Positions 1 to 7,007 of a stretch of 50,698 nt of DNA are shown here, in pieces. Where the stretch lies: assembly GCA_944320855.1 (NCBI GenBank), contig CALUJF010000019.1, positions 1 to 50,698 of the forward strand. Reading direction: 5' to 3'. Both the position numbers and the translations under genes were made by a program. This DNA comes from an uncultured Phocaeicola sp. Lineage in GTDB: Bacteria; Bacteroidota; Bacteroidia; Bacteroidales; Bacteroidaceae. The notes beneath the pieces were generated by a model that was given only the letters and a program-made list of their open reading frames with translations, did not search any database and was not told where the DNA came from. Each line of letters starts with the position of its first letter. The first letter of the stretch is position 1.

Positions 1-4
1 GGAT

Positions 5-76
5 GGCCCGTTCGTCTATCGGTTAGGACGCAAGATTTTCATTCTTGAAAGGGGGGTTCGATTCCCCCACGGGCTA
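5..76 (+). tRNA. tRNA-Glu (anticodon UUC)
   Basis: The sequence folds as a complete cloverleaf. The 7-bp acceptor stem pairs GGCCCGT (5-11) with ACGGGCT (69-75), with discriminator A at 76. The anticodon stem CAAGA/TCTTG closes a seven-base loop TTTTCAT whose central triplet is TTC, which reads glutamate codons. The T arm GGGGG/CCCCC encloses TTCGATT. The CCA end is not encoded. Confidence 0.95.
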
Positions 77-78
77 CG

Positions 79-127
79 AAAAAGTCGGACAATATGCATT
101 AGAAATAATGATTGTCCGACTTTTTTA
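79..127. terminator. Bidirectional intrinsic terminator
   Basis: An 11-bp perfect inverted repeat (AGTCGGACAAT at 83-93, ATTGTCCGACT at 111-121) is flanked by an A-run on the left and a T-run on the right. It can terminate the tRNA transcript on the plus strand and the phosphopantetheinyl transferase operon arriving on the minus strand. Confidence 0.85.
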
Positions 128-176
128 TTTCATATAAGATGCTCCTGGCTGAGCCATACCCAGAGCTGAAGCAACG

Positions 177-866
177 TCAGTCCAAACAGCTGTAAGTACA
201 GACAAAGTCTTCCGAAACTCTGAACTCCACATCAATTTTCATCGCTTTTGCAGTCCTGCTTTCAAAGGCTGACATACTCCCATCAAAGGAAGAATATGAC
301 ACCGGACTGTCCGACAATGAAACCGAATTCACATGCAGATGACTGATAAAATCAACCTCGCTCGCATCCATCATCTTGAACATCGTTTCCTTGGCCGACC
401 AGAACAACAGATACAGGTTAAGCGTAAGCCTGTCCCTTTCCTCCTCACAGCCAACAGAACGAAGTTTTTCTTCTATGAGCGACATCTCCTCTACACCAAT
501 AAAGCGCGAAACAACCATCTTCACCCTGTCTGAATGATATTCAATATCAATTCCCACTTCCTTATGCGGATGAATAATAACCGCCACATACCCTTTAGTG
601 TGCGAAATAGAAATCTTCGCCTCATAGTCCTGCAAATACGGCTTTCCCGAATCATAATGCAAAATACGGCATTCCCTGCCCAACATATCAAGCAGAAGCA
701 CCCTTACAGCCAGATATTCAAGCTGACGGGATGCAGACTTATATTCCGAAAAATCATCCGATACAGACCTTTCTGTAAGCAAAGAACGGAACTCCCCGGC
801 GGTTTCCGTGACTTTCCATATCCCGCAGGCAGCTCCGTTGTATTCCCATTTTTTAAATATAGGCAT
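177..866 (-). CDS. 4'-phosphopantetheinyl transferase family protein (Sfp type)
   Basis: Enzymes of this family move the 4'-phosphopantetheine arm of coenzyme A onto a serine of acyl, peptidyl or aryl carrier proteins. Numbered from the longer frame that opens at 890, the signature motifs are GKPYL near 82-86, SISHT near 94-98, the magnesium-binding GIDIE near 113-117, and WSAKE followed by FK near 164-172. The longer frame opens with TTG at 890 and overlaps the gldE stop; the ATG at 866 gives a start MPIFKKW that resembles family N termini as I remember them, so I chose it (229 residues). It is the last gene of ssb-gldE-PPTase and ends at a terminator shared with tRNA-Glu. The carrier-protein substrate cannot be read from the sequence. 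Confidence 0.85.
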   Translation of the reverse strand: MPIFKKWEYNGAACGIWKVTETAGEFRSLLTERSVSDDFSEYKSASRQLEYLAVRVLLLDMLGRECRILHYDSGKPYLQDYEAKISISHTKGYVAVIIHPHKEVGIDIEYHSDRVKMVVSRFIGVEEMSLIEEKLRSVGCEEERDRLTLNLYLLFWSAKETMFKMMDASEVDFISHLHVNSVSLSDSPVSYSSFDGSMSAFESRTAKAMKIDVEFRVSEDFVCTYSCLD

Positions 867-886
867 ATCCGTAAATATCAATATAC

Positions 887-2239
887 TCAATCGTTGTTTT
901 CTTCATTCTCAGGTTCCGGCTCCACTATCACCTTAACCTTGAGAATCCTTCTGGCATCCATTTCCAGAATCTTGAATGTATATCTTCCAAACTTTATCTC
1001 TTCATTCAACGACGGGAACTCGCCCTTCACAGCCAAAATAAATCCGGCAAGTGTTTCCGCATCATCCGACACTTCTTCAAACTCCTCCGGATTGGCTTTC
1101 ATTATCTTGTAGAAATCCGAAAGAAGAGTCTTGGCTTCGAACACATAAACTCCGTCAGACACCTTAATATAGGTTCTTTCCTCATCGTCATACTCGTCGT
1201 TTATCTCCCCTACTATCTCTTCTATGATATCCTCCATGGTGACAAGTCCGGATGTTCCGCCAAATTCATCGACCACTATGGCCATATGAACTTTGTTTGT
1301 CTGAAAATCTCTCAGCAAGTCGTCAATCATTTTTGTTTCAGGAACGAAGAAAGCAGGACGGATAAGTTTTCGCCAGTCAAACTCATCACCCTTGTCAAGA
1401 TACGGCAGAAGGTCCTTTATATACAAGACTCCTTTCACGTTATCCCTGCTGCCCTCATAAACCGGTATACGGGAATATCCGTTCTCTACCACACACTTCA
1501 GAACTTCGGAGAAAGTGGAATCTATATCCAGGTCCACCATATCAAGACGAGAAGTCATAACTTCTTTCGCTGTTTCTTCGCCAAAGCGTATGATACCTTC
1601 AAGCATATTGCTTTCTTCGGATATCTCATTCTTGTCAGTCAGTTCGAGAGCCTGGGAAAGTTCGTCTACGGACAGTCCCTGCGGCTTTTTATAAGCTATC
1701 TTATTGATGAAGACAGTGGAACGCACCAAAACCGACGAAATAGGCCTGAACACATGACTCAATATATTCAACACCGGTGCTGCCTTTCTGCTGAAAGCGA
1801 GTGCATTCTGCGATGAATATATCTTCGGCATTATTTCCCCGAAAAGAAGTAACAGAAATGTAAGAATTACCGTGATTACAAGAAACTCAAGCAGCCTTGA
1901 GCCTCCGAAATCGATGACTGATGCAAAAAAGTAATTGCACAGCATAATTATCATCACATTGACAAAATTGTTTGAAATGAGAATTGTCGCCAACAATCTT
2001 TCGGAATCAGCCAGCAATGATTTTATACGTGCGTCTGAACTGTGCCTCTCTTCGTCTATATCACTCAGGTCCGAAGGCGTCAGAGAAAAGAAAGCTATCT
2101 CGGATGCTGATACAAAACCAGAAGCATAAAGTAATAATACTGCTAATATAAGAGCAATGATGGCCCCTGCATCAGGGGCTGTAACGGTAACACCGTTAAA
2201 TAAATCCGCAAAGCGGCATAAATACGAATCCGGGTCCAA
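887..2239 (-). CDS. gldE: GldE-type CNNM/CBS-domain membrane protein
   Basis: This 450-residue protein has an N-terminal CNNM (DUF21) membrane domain with hydrophobic segments at about 25-47, 80-105 and 110-140. A paired CBS region follows (about 205-330, with SRIPVYEG and VVDEFGGTSGLV), then a C-terminal CorC/HlyC domain (about 345-440). The architecture matches CorC-like ion transporters; in Bacteroidetes the family is called GldE from gliding motility work, but it is present in non-gliding species and its role there is not settled. The only start I find that fits is TTG at 2239, because an in-frame stop lies just upstream. It sits 31 bp after ssb and runs into the phosphopantetheinyl transferase gene, which suggests one transcript. 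Confidence 0.85.
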   Translation of the reverse strand: MDPDSYLCRFADLFNGVTVTAPDAGAIIALILAVLLLYASGFVSASEIAFFSLTPSDLSDIDEERHSSDARIKSLLADSERLLATILISNNFVNVMIIMLCNYFFASVIDFGGSRLLEFLVITVILTFLLLLFGEIMPKIYSSQNALAFSRKAAPVLNILSHVFRPISSVLVRSTVFINKIAYKKPQGLSVDELSQALELTDKNEISEESNMLEGIIRFGEETAKEVMTSRLDMVDLDIDSTFSEVLKCVVENGYSRIPVYEGSRDNVKGVLYIKDLLPYLDKGDEFDWRKLIRPAFFVPETKMIDDLLRDFQTNKVHMAIVVDEFGGTSGLVTMEDIIEEIVGEINDEYDDEERTYIKVSDGVYVFEAKTLLSDFYKIMKANPEEFEEVSDDAETLAGFILAVKGEFPSLNEEIKFGRYTFKILEMDARRILKVKVIVEPEPENEENND

Positions 2240-2270
2240 AGAATTTAAATTTAGTTAGACATAAGTTATT

Positions 2271-2720
2271 TTAGAAAGGCAAATCGTCTGATGCCTCATC
2301 TTGTACAGGAGCTTGCTGAACAGGTTGTACCGGAGAAGCTGTAGGCTGCGACTGGGCAACCGGCTGCTGAGCTCCAGGCTGAGCGGAACGCGGTGTAAGC
2401 ATCTCCATGTTGTCACCGAAAATTTCAACTACATATCTCTTCACTCCATTCTGGTCGTCATACGAACGAGTGCGGATTTTTCCTTCGATATAAAGTTTGT
2501 CTCCCTTGCGGACATACTTTTCAGCTGTTTCGGCCAGGCCTCTCCACAAAACGATGTTGTGCCATTCCGTACGTTCAGGCACCTGAGTACCATTTGCCAA
2601 CGTATAAGCACGGTCAGTTGTCGCCAACGGGAAAGTAGCTACAGCCACCCCACTGTCAAGATATCTCACTTCAGGGTCTTTCCCTACATTACCTATTAAT
2701 TGTACCTTATTCAAAGACAT
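2271..2720 (-). CDS. ssb: Single-stranded DNA-binding protein
   Basis: This 149-residue protein protects single-stranded DNA in replication, repair and recombination. The N-terminal OB fold (about 1-110) begins MSLNKVQLIGNVGKDPEVR and contains the conserved ERTEWHNIVLWRGLAE block. A Gln/Pro-rich linker (about 112-140) leads to the acidic tip DDLPF, the docking site for SSB partner proteins. The start is ATG at 2720. It heads the ssb-gldE-PPTase group and is divergent from the HU gene. A Bacteroidetes -7 element lies at 2746-2753 and an array of spaced palindromes lies further upstream. Confidence 0.95.
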   Translation of the reverse strand: MSLNKVQLIGNVGKDPEVRYLDSGVAVATFPLATTDRAYTLANGTQVPERTEWHNIVLWRGLAETAEKYVRKGDKLYIEGKIRTRSYDDQNGVKRYVVEIFGDNMEMLTPRSAQPGAQQPVAQSQPTASPVQPVQQAPVQDEASDDLPF

Positions 2721-2745
2721 AATCGAAAGTTTTTTTAATTCGCAT

Positions 2746-2776
2746 CAAAAATATAGAAAAAAAATGAAAAATCAAT
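2746..2776 (-). promoter_or_regulatory. Likely ssb promoter
   Basis: Read on the minus strand, ATTG (2776-2773), a 19-bp spacer and TATTTTTG (2753-2746) fit the Bacteroidetes consensus TTTG, 19-21 bp, TAnnTTTG. The expected transcript leader to the ssb ATG is about 20 nt. Confidence 0.5.
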
Positions 2777-2865
2777 CATTTTGAAGCATTTAATTATTTT
2801 AACGTTGAAACTTAATAATAAATATGGCCTGAACTTTATTTATGACTGCACTTTTACATCTGCCC

Positions 2866-2939
2866 ACATATGTCGATAATTTAACTTACATATGTAAGTA
2901 ATTTTACAGACATATGTAAGCAAGCCTACCGACATTTGT
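2866..2939. repeat. Four ACATATGT palindromes at exact 22-bp spacing
   Basis: ACATATGT occurs at 2866-2873, 2888-2895 and 2910-2917, and a variant ACATTTGT at 2932-2939. Each start is 22 bp after the last. Copy 2 extends to the 14-bp perfect palindrome CTTACATATGTAAG (2885-2898), and copy 3 keeps the right half (GTAAG). The array lies between the divergent ssb and HU genes. Even spacing of palindromes by two helical turns suggests side-by-side dimer binding on one DNA face. The binding factor is unknown. The rest of the 535-bp gap (2721-3255) is AT-rich, with no gene that I can support. Confidence 0.7.
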
Positions 2940-3173
2940 CAGTAGCATAAAATCTGCATATTTTTTGAGGATGAAGCCCAATAGCCCCAAACCATCCCCA
3001 CAATCACCTATATATAAATTATGTATAAACATTCAGTCGGCCGGATAGTTATCCCCACATCTGCCATAACTGAAAAATGCCATATATCAGCAACAATATA
3101 ACCACATGACCGAGCTTACAGACTGGGGAAAGACCGTTTTTCTCATTTTTTTTGTAAAAATGTCGCCAATAAA

Positions 3174-3205
3174 TTTCTTAAAGAACGAGAAAAGCTATAT
3201 ATTTG
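3174..3205 (+). promoter_or_regulatory. Likely promoter of the HU gene
   Basis: TTTC (3174-3177), a 20-bp spacer and TATATTTG (3198-3205) fit the Bacteroidetes vegetative promoter. The predicted leader before the ATG at 3256 is about 45 nt. Confidence 0.55.
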
Positions 3206-3255
3206 CAGACCAAAAATTTAGATAAAGTATAACACAATAATTATTTATTAGCGAA

Positions 3256-3531
3256 ATGACTAAAGCAGATATTGTAAACGAAATTGCAAAAAAGACAGGT
3301 ATTGACAAAAATACTGTACTGGTTACTTTGGAAGCGTTCATGGGTTCAGTAAAAGAATCGTTGTCTAACGAAGAAAATGTCTACCTGAGAGGTTTCGGCA
3401 GTTTCGTAGTTAAGAAGAGAGCACAGAAAACCGCTCGTAATATATCAAAGAACACTACAATAATCATCCCGGAACACAATATTCCGGTATTCAAACCAGC
3501 AAAAACTTTTACACTTTCAGTGAAGGAATAA
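3256..3531 (+). CDS. HU family DNA-binding protein
   Basis: This 91-residue protein has the length and fold signals of bacterial HU/IHF: an N-terminal helical dimerisation region (MTKADIVNEIAKKTG), the conserved turn LRGFGSFVVKKRA (about 44-56), a beta arm with ARNI and IIIPEHNIPVFKPAK (about 60-82), and a short C-terminal helix. Such homodimers bend and compact DNA. The arm reads IPEHNIPVFKP, a variant of the usual P-x-x-x-x-P-x-F-K-P/A pattern, and keeps the prolines. It is followed after 37 bp by a tiny basic ORF and then by RNase G, an arrangement that may be one transcription unit. Confidence 0.92.
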   Translation: MTKADIVNEIAKKTGIDKNTVLVTLEAFMGSVKESLSNEENVYLRGFGSFVVKKRAQKTARNISKNTTIIIPEHNIPVFKPAKTFTLSVKE

Positions 3532-3568
3532 TTAATTTTAGTATTAACCCAATAAAAATTTTAAAGCT

Positions 3569-3661
3569 ATGCCAAGCGGAAAGAAAAGAAAAAGACATAA
3601 AATGTCTACTCACAAACGTAAAAAAAGACTAAGAAAGAACAGACATAAAAGCAAAAAATAA
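3569..3661 (+). CDS. 30-residue basic AURKAIP1/COX24-like (mS38-type) ribosomal protein
   Basis: The ATG at 3569 opens a 30-codon frame ending TAA at 3659-3661. The peptide begins MPSGKKRKRHKMSTHKRKKR and ends LRKNRHKSKK, so well over half its residues are Lys, Arg or His. The KxxxHKxKKRLRKNR pattern matches the AURKAIP1/COX24 domain, whose members include mitochondrial mS38 and the small mycobacterial ribosomal protein bS22. I infer a small-subunit ribosomal protein buried in rRNA. It lies between the HU gene and RNase G and is short enough to be missed by routine gene finding. Confidence 0.8.
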   Translation: MPSGKKRKRHKMSTHKRKKRLRKNRHKSKK

Positions 3662-3685
3662 TTGTTAGTCTGTCCCGACTTCAAT

Positions 3686-3734
3686 AAAGAACAAACTTGC
3701 AAAGTACTGTCACAGTCTTTCGGGTTTGTTCTTT
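3686..3734 (+). terminator. Long hairpin between the mS38-like gene and rng
   Basis: AAAGAACAAAC (3686-3696) pairs with GTTTGTTCTTT (3724-3734). Inside it, AAAG-T-ACTGT pairs with ACAGTCTTT, so the whole 49 nt forms one long interrupted stem. No strong U-tract follows, so it may be a processing site or a partial terminator rather than a full stop. RNase G begins 44 nt downstream, so the hairpin lies in its leader if the genes are cotranscribed. Confidence 0.5.
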
Positions 3735-3778
3735 GTCTTAATTAAGAATTTAAACAATTTCCATTAAACCAAGAAAAA

Positions 3779-5353
3779 GTGACAAGCGAATTAGTTGTTG
3801 ACGTACAGCCCAAAGAGATTTCAATAGCTCTGCTGGAGGACAAAAACTTAGTAGAGTTTCAGAAAGAAGAGAGAAACCTTTCTTTCTCCGTTGGGAACAT
3901 GTATGTGGGCAAAGTAAAGAAACTTATGCCCGGACTCAATGCATGCTTCGTGGATGTCGGCTTCGAAAAAGACGCATTCCTTCACTATCTTGATTTGGGA
4001 CCACAGTTTCATTCTTATCAGAAGTATCTAAAGCAGGTTATCAGTGACCGAAAGAAACTTTACCCTATATCAAAGGCTAATTCTCTGCCGGATATAGATA
4101 AAGACGGCTCTATATCAAACGTATTGCAGCAAGGACAGGAAGTGATAGTTCAGATTGTGAAAGAACCTATCTCAACCAAAGGTCCGCGCCTGACATGCGA
4201 ACTTTCATTCGCAGGAAGATATTTGGTACTTATACCGTTCAACGACAAAGTTTCTGTTTCGCAGAAAATAAAATCGAGCGAAGAAAGGACACGATTGAAG
4301 CAACTGCTTCAGAGCATCAAGCCAAAGAACTTCGGTATCATAGTAAGAACAGTAGCCGAAGGAAAGAGAGTGGCAGAACTTGATGCAGAACTGAAGGTAT
4401 TGCTCAAACACTGGGAAGAAACAATAACTAAGGTGCAGTCGGCCACAAAACTGCCCACACTGGTATATGAGGAAACAAGCCGTACGGTAGCCATGCTCCG
4501 CGACCTGTTCAATCCGTCATACGAAAATATTTATGTAAACGACGAAGAAGTTTACAACGAAGTAAAGGACTATGTAGCTCTGATAGCTCCCGAACGCGGG
4601 AACATTGTAAAACACTACACCGGTCAGCTTCCCATTTTCGACAACTTTGCCATCACAAAGCAAATCAAATCATCATTCGGTAAGACTGTTTCATACAAGA
4701 GCGGTGCTTACCTCATTATCGAACATACCGAGGCCCTGCATGTGGTAGATGTGAACAGCGGAAACCGCTCTAAATCTGCCAACGGACAGGAAGCCAATGC
4801 CCTCGACGTAAACTTGGGTGCTGCCGACGAACTGGCACGCCAGCTCCGACTGAGGGATATGGGTGGTATAATAGTTGTCGATTTCATTGATATGAACCTT
4901 GCCGAGAACCGTCAGAAACTATACGAACGCATGTGTCAGAACATGCAGAAGGACAGGGCAAAGCATAACATCCTGCCGTTGAGCAAATTCGGCCTTATGC
5001 AAATTACACGCCAGAGAGTTCGTCCTGCAATGGATGTAACCACAGACGAAGAATGTCCGGTATGTTTCGGTAAAGGTAAAATCAAACCTTCGATACTTTT
5101 CACAGACTCACTTGAGAGTAAGTTGGACTATCTGGTCAACAAATTGAAAGTGAAGAAATTCACGTTGCATATTCACCCGTATGTAGCTGCCTATGTAAAT
5201 CAGGGAATGATTTCAATCAAACGCAAATGGCAGATGAAATACGGATTTGGTATCAAAGTCATCCCAAACCAGAATCTCGCAATGCTTCAATACAAGTTCT
5301 ATGATGCAAAAGGCGAAGAAATCGACATGAAGGAAGAGTTTGAAATCAAATAA
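3779..5353 (+). CDS. rng: Ribonuclease G/E family endoribonuclease
   Basis: This 524-residue enzyme cleaves single-stranded RNA in rRNA maturation and mRNA decay. An S1 RNA-binding segment occupies about 38-125. The catalytic DNase I-like core carries the metal-binding aspartates in VVDVNSG (about 322-328) and VVDFIDM (about 365-371). The zinc-link cysteines are in CPVCFGKG (about 425-432). The length is that of RNase G, without the long RNase E C-terminal scaffold. The start used is GTG at 3779 (protein MTSELVVDVQ), as no better ATG precedes the S1 region. A strong terminator follows at 5376-5427. Confidence 0.92.
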   Translation: MTSELVVDVQPKEISIALLEDKNLVEFQKEERNLSFSVGNMYVGKVKKLMPGLNACFVDVGFEKDAFLHYLDLGPQFHSYQKYLKQVISDRKKLYPISKANSLPDIDKDGSISNVLQQGQEVIVQIVKEPISTKGPRLTCELSFAGRYLVLIPFNDKVSVSQKIKSSEERTRLKQLLQSIKPKNFGIIVRTVAEGKRVAELDAELKVLLKHWEETITKVQSATKLPTLVYEETSRTVAMLRDLFNPSYENIYVNDEEVYNEVKDYVALIAPERGNIVKHYTGQLPIFDNFAITKQIKSSFGKTVSYKSGAYLIIEHTEALHVVDVNSGNRSKSANGQEANALDVNLGAADELARQLRLRDMGGIIVVDFIDMNLAENRQKLYERMCQNMQKDRAKHNILPLSKFGLMQITRQRVRPAMDVTTDEECPVCFGKGKIKPSILFTDSLESKLDYLVNKLKVKKFTLHIHPYVAAYVNQGMISIKRKWQMKYGFGIKVIPNQNLAMLQYKFYDAKGEEIDMKEEFEIK

Positions 5354-5375
5354 AAGAGCAATAAGAAAGAAATCA

Positions 5376-5427
5376 AAGCTGCATGGCAGTCCTGAAACAA
5401 GCGAAGGATGCCATGCAGCTTCTTTTT
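5376..5427 (+). terminator. Intrinsic terminator after rng
   Basis: A 13-bp perfect stem (AAGCTGCATGGCA at 5376-5388, TGCCATGCAGCTT at 5409-5421) is followed by a T-rich run. Confidence 0.88.
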
Positions 5428-5515
5428 TGTATGGCAATATGATATGGATATTTGCATCATCCAACTAAAAATGCCATCTTTGCAACAGAAATACAAAACA
5501 AATAACCATAAACAC

Positions 5516-6889
5516 ATGAAAAAAACATTATTCACAGCAGCCCTCGGGGCAATGGCTATCAGTGCAGGAGCTCAGCAAGTCACAGAGTCTGATTTGAAAG
5601 ACATACAGTCATCATTCGTGATGGATGCTTCTACAAAGGCACTTCAAAACATAATCACAAACGAATCCAACCTGAGAAAATTATCGCTCAACAGAGAAAT
5701 TCAGGGAGAAACCGACCATTATTTCAAATATAAAGTAGACGTTAAGGGTATCACAGACCAGCAGCAGTCAGGAAGATGCTGGATGTTTACTTCCATGAAC
5801 GTGCTCCGTCCGTCGATTATGAAGCAGTTCGACATCAAGGAATTCGATTTCTCACACAACTACAACTATTTCTGGGACATGTTCGAAAAGAGTAATCTTT
5901 TCCTTGAAAATGCCATAGCTACAGCAGACCACGACATGCTGGAACGCGACGTAGAGTTTTATTTCAGAACTCCCGTAGGCGACGGTGGGGTATGGAACCT
6001 GTTCTACAATATCGCTGAAAAATACGGTGTAGTTCCTCAGACTGTAATGCCGGAAACCGCACACTCGAACAACACCACACAGATGCGTTCAGTGCTCAAC
6101 GAACGTCTTCGCACAGGCGGTTACGAACTTCGTAATTTAGTAAACGGCAAGAAGAGCAAGAAAGAGATAGCAGAAGCCAAGAAAGCTATATTGAAAGATG
6201 TTTACAGAATCCTTTCACTCTGCCTCGGCAATCCTCCAAGCCGGTTCGAATGGAGATATGAAACAGCCGCAGGAGAAATCAAGACCCTGAAAACTACTCC
6301 TAAGGAATTCTATAATATGATTAAACCGGAAAACTACAATCCGGAATCATACGTTATGATAATGAACGATCCTATACGCGAATACTATAAGGTTTACGAA
6401 ATAGCAAACTACCGCAACACTTACGAGGGTGTGAACTGGGTTTACCTGAACTTGCCTAACGATGTGATTAAGAAAGCAGCCATCGCTTCAATCAAGGGCA
6501 ATGAAGCCATGTATGCATCGGTAGATGTGGCTATGTATAATTCAGCCGACGGAGTTTGCCATCCGGAAATGTTCGATTATTCTTCTCTTTTCGGAATCAA
6601 ACTCGATATGGACAAAAAAGCAAGAATTCTTACAAGAGAGAGCGGTTCGGCTCACGCCATGTCTTTGAGAGCTGTCGATACTGACGAAAACGACAAGCCA
6701 CTGAAATGGCAGTTTGAAAACAGCTGGGGTTCGTCTGCAGGTCATAACGGATTCATGACTTTCACTGATAAATGGTTCGATGAGTATCTGTTCCGTATCG
6801 TGATAAACAAGAAATATCTTGACGAAAAATCTCTGAAGGCCGCAAAACAGAAACCGGTGGCACTTCCTGCTTGGGATTATATGTTCTAA
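5516..6889 (+). CDS. C1B family cysteine peptidase (bleomycin hydrolase/aminopeptidase C-like), secreted
   Basis: This is a 457-residue papain-superfamily peptidase of the bleomycin hydrolase branch. From the ATG at 5516 the catalytic residues are Cys88 in QQSGRCWMF, His380 in SAHAMSL and Asn402 in FENSWG. The N terminus MKKTLFTAALGAMAISAGAQ is a signal peptide with a likely AQ cleavage site, unlike cytosolic PepC. I therefore chose 5516 over an upstream in-frame ATG at 5408, which would mask the signal and lies inside the preceding terminator. A periplasmic or surface aminopeptidase or oligopeptidase is inferred. It stands alone, convergent with the M23 gene. Confidence 0.88.
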   Translation: MKKTLFTAALGAMAISAGAQQVTESDLKDIQSSFVMDASTKALQNIITNESNLRKLSLNREIQGETDHYFKYKVDVKGITDQQQSGRCWMFTSMNVLRPSIMKQFDIKEFDFSHNYNYFWDMFEKSNLFLENAIATADHDMLERDVEFYFRTPVGDGGVWNLFYNIAEKYGVVPQTVMPETAHSNNTTQMRSVLNERLRTGGYELRNLVNGKKSKKEIAEAKKAILKDVYRILSLCLGNPPSRFEWRYETAAGEIKTLKTTPKEFYNMIKPENYNPESYVMIMNDPIREYYKVYEIANYRNTYEGVNWVYLNLPNDVIKKAAIASIKGNEAMYASVDVAMYNSADGVCHPEMFDYSSLFGIKLDMDKKARILTRESGSAHAMSLRAVDTDENDKPLKWQFENSWGSSAGHNGFMTFTDKWFDEYLFRIVINKKYLDEKSLKAAKQKPVALPAWDYMF

Positions 6890-6897
6890 GTTATAGC

Positions 6898-7005
6898 TGA
6901 CAAGGCTTCAGTTGACAAGGAAACAAGGCTCCCATTCGGACGGAACCAAAGGTCGGCAATGCCCAACCTTGTAAACTTGTAACTGGAACCTTGTCAACTC
7001 GTAAC
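6898..7005. terminator. Repeat-rich convergent terminator region
   Basis: Between the convergent peptidase and M23 genes, AGTTGACAAGG (6910-6920) pairs with CCTTGTCAACT (6989-6999), and smaller stems lie inside. The right part contains two direct 22-bp copies starting ACCTTGT (6966 and 6988), each with a GTAACT core. The left part has TGACAAGG twice, 15 bp apart (6898, 6913). The structure could end transcription from both sides. Confidence 0.55.
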
Positions 7006-7007
7006 TA

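Noticed and set aside
2866-2939. Regular repeats as a small CRISPR array
   Set aside because: Repeats are only 8-14 bp palindromes with 8-14 bp between them, far below CRISPR repeat and spacer lengths, and no cas genes are present.
3049-3057. DnaA-box-like TTATCCCCA
   Set aside because: One mismatch to the consensus and no cluster of further boxes; not evidence of an origin.
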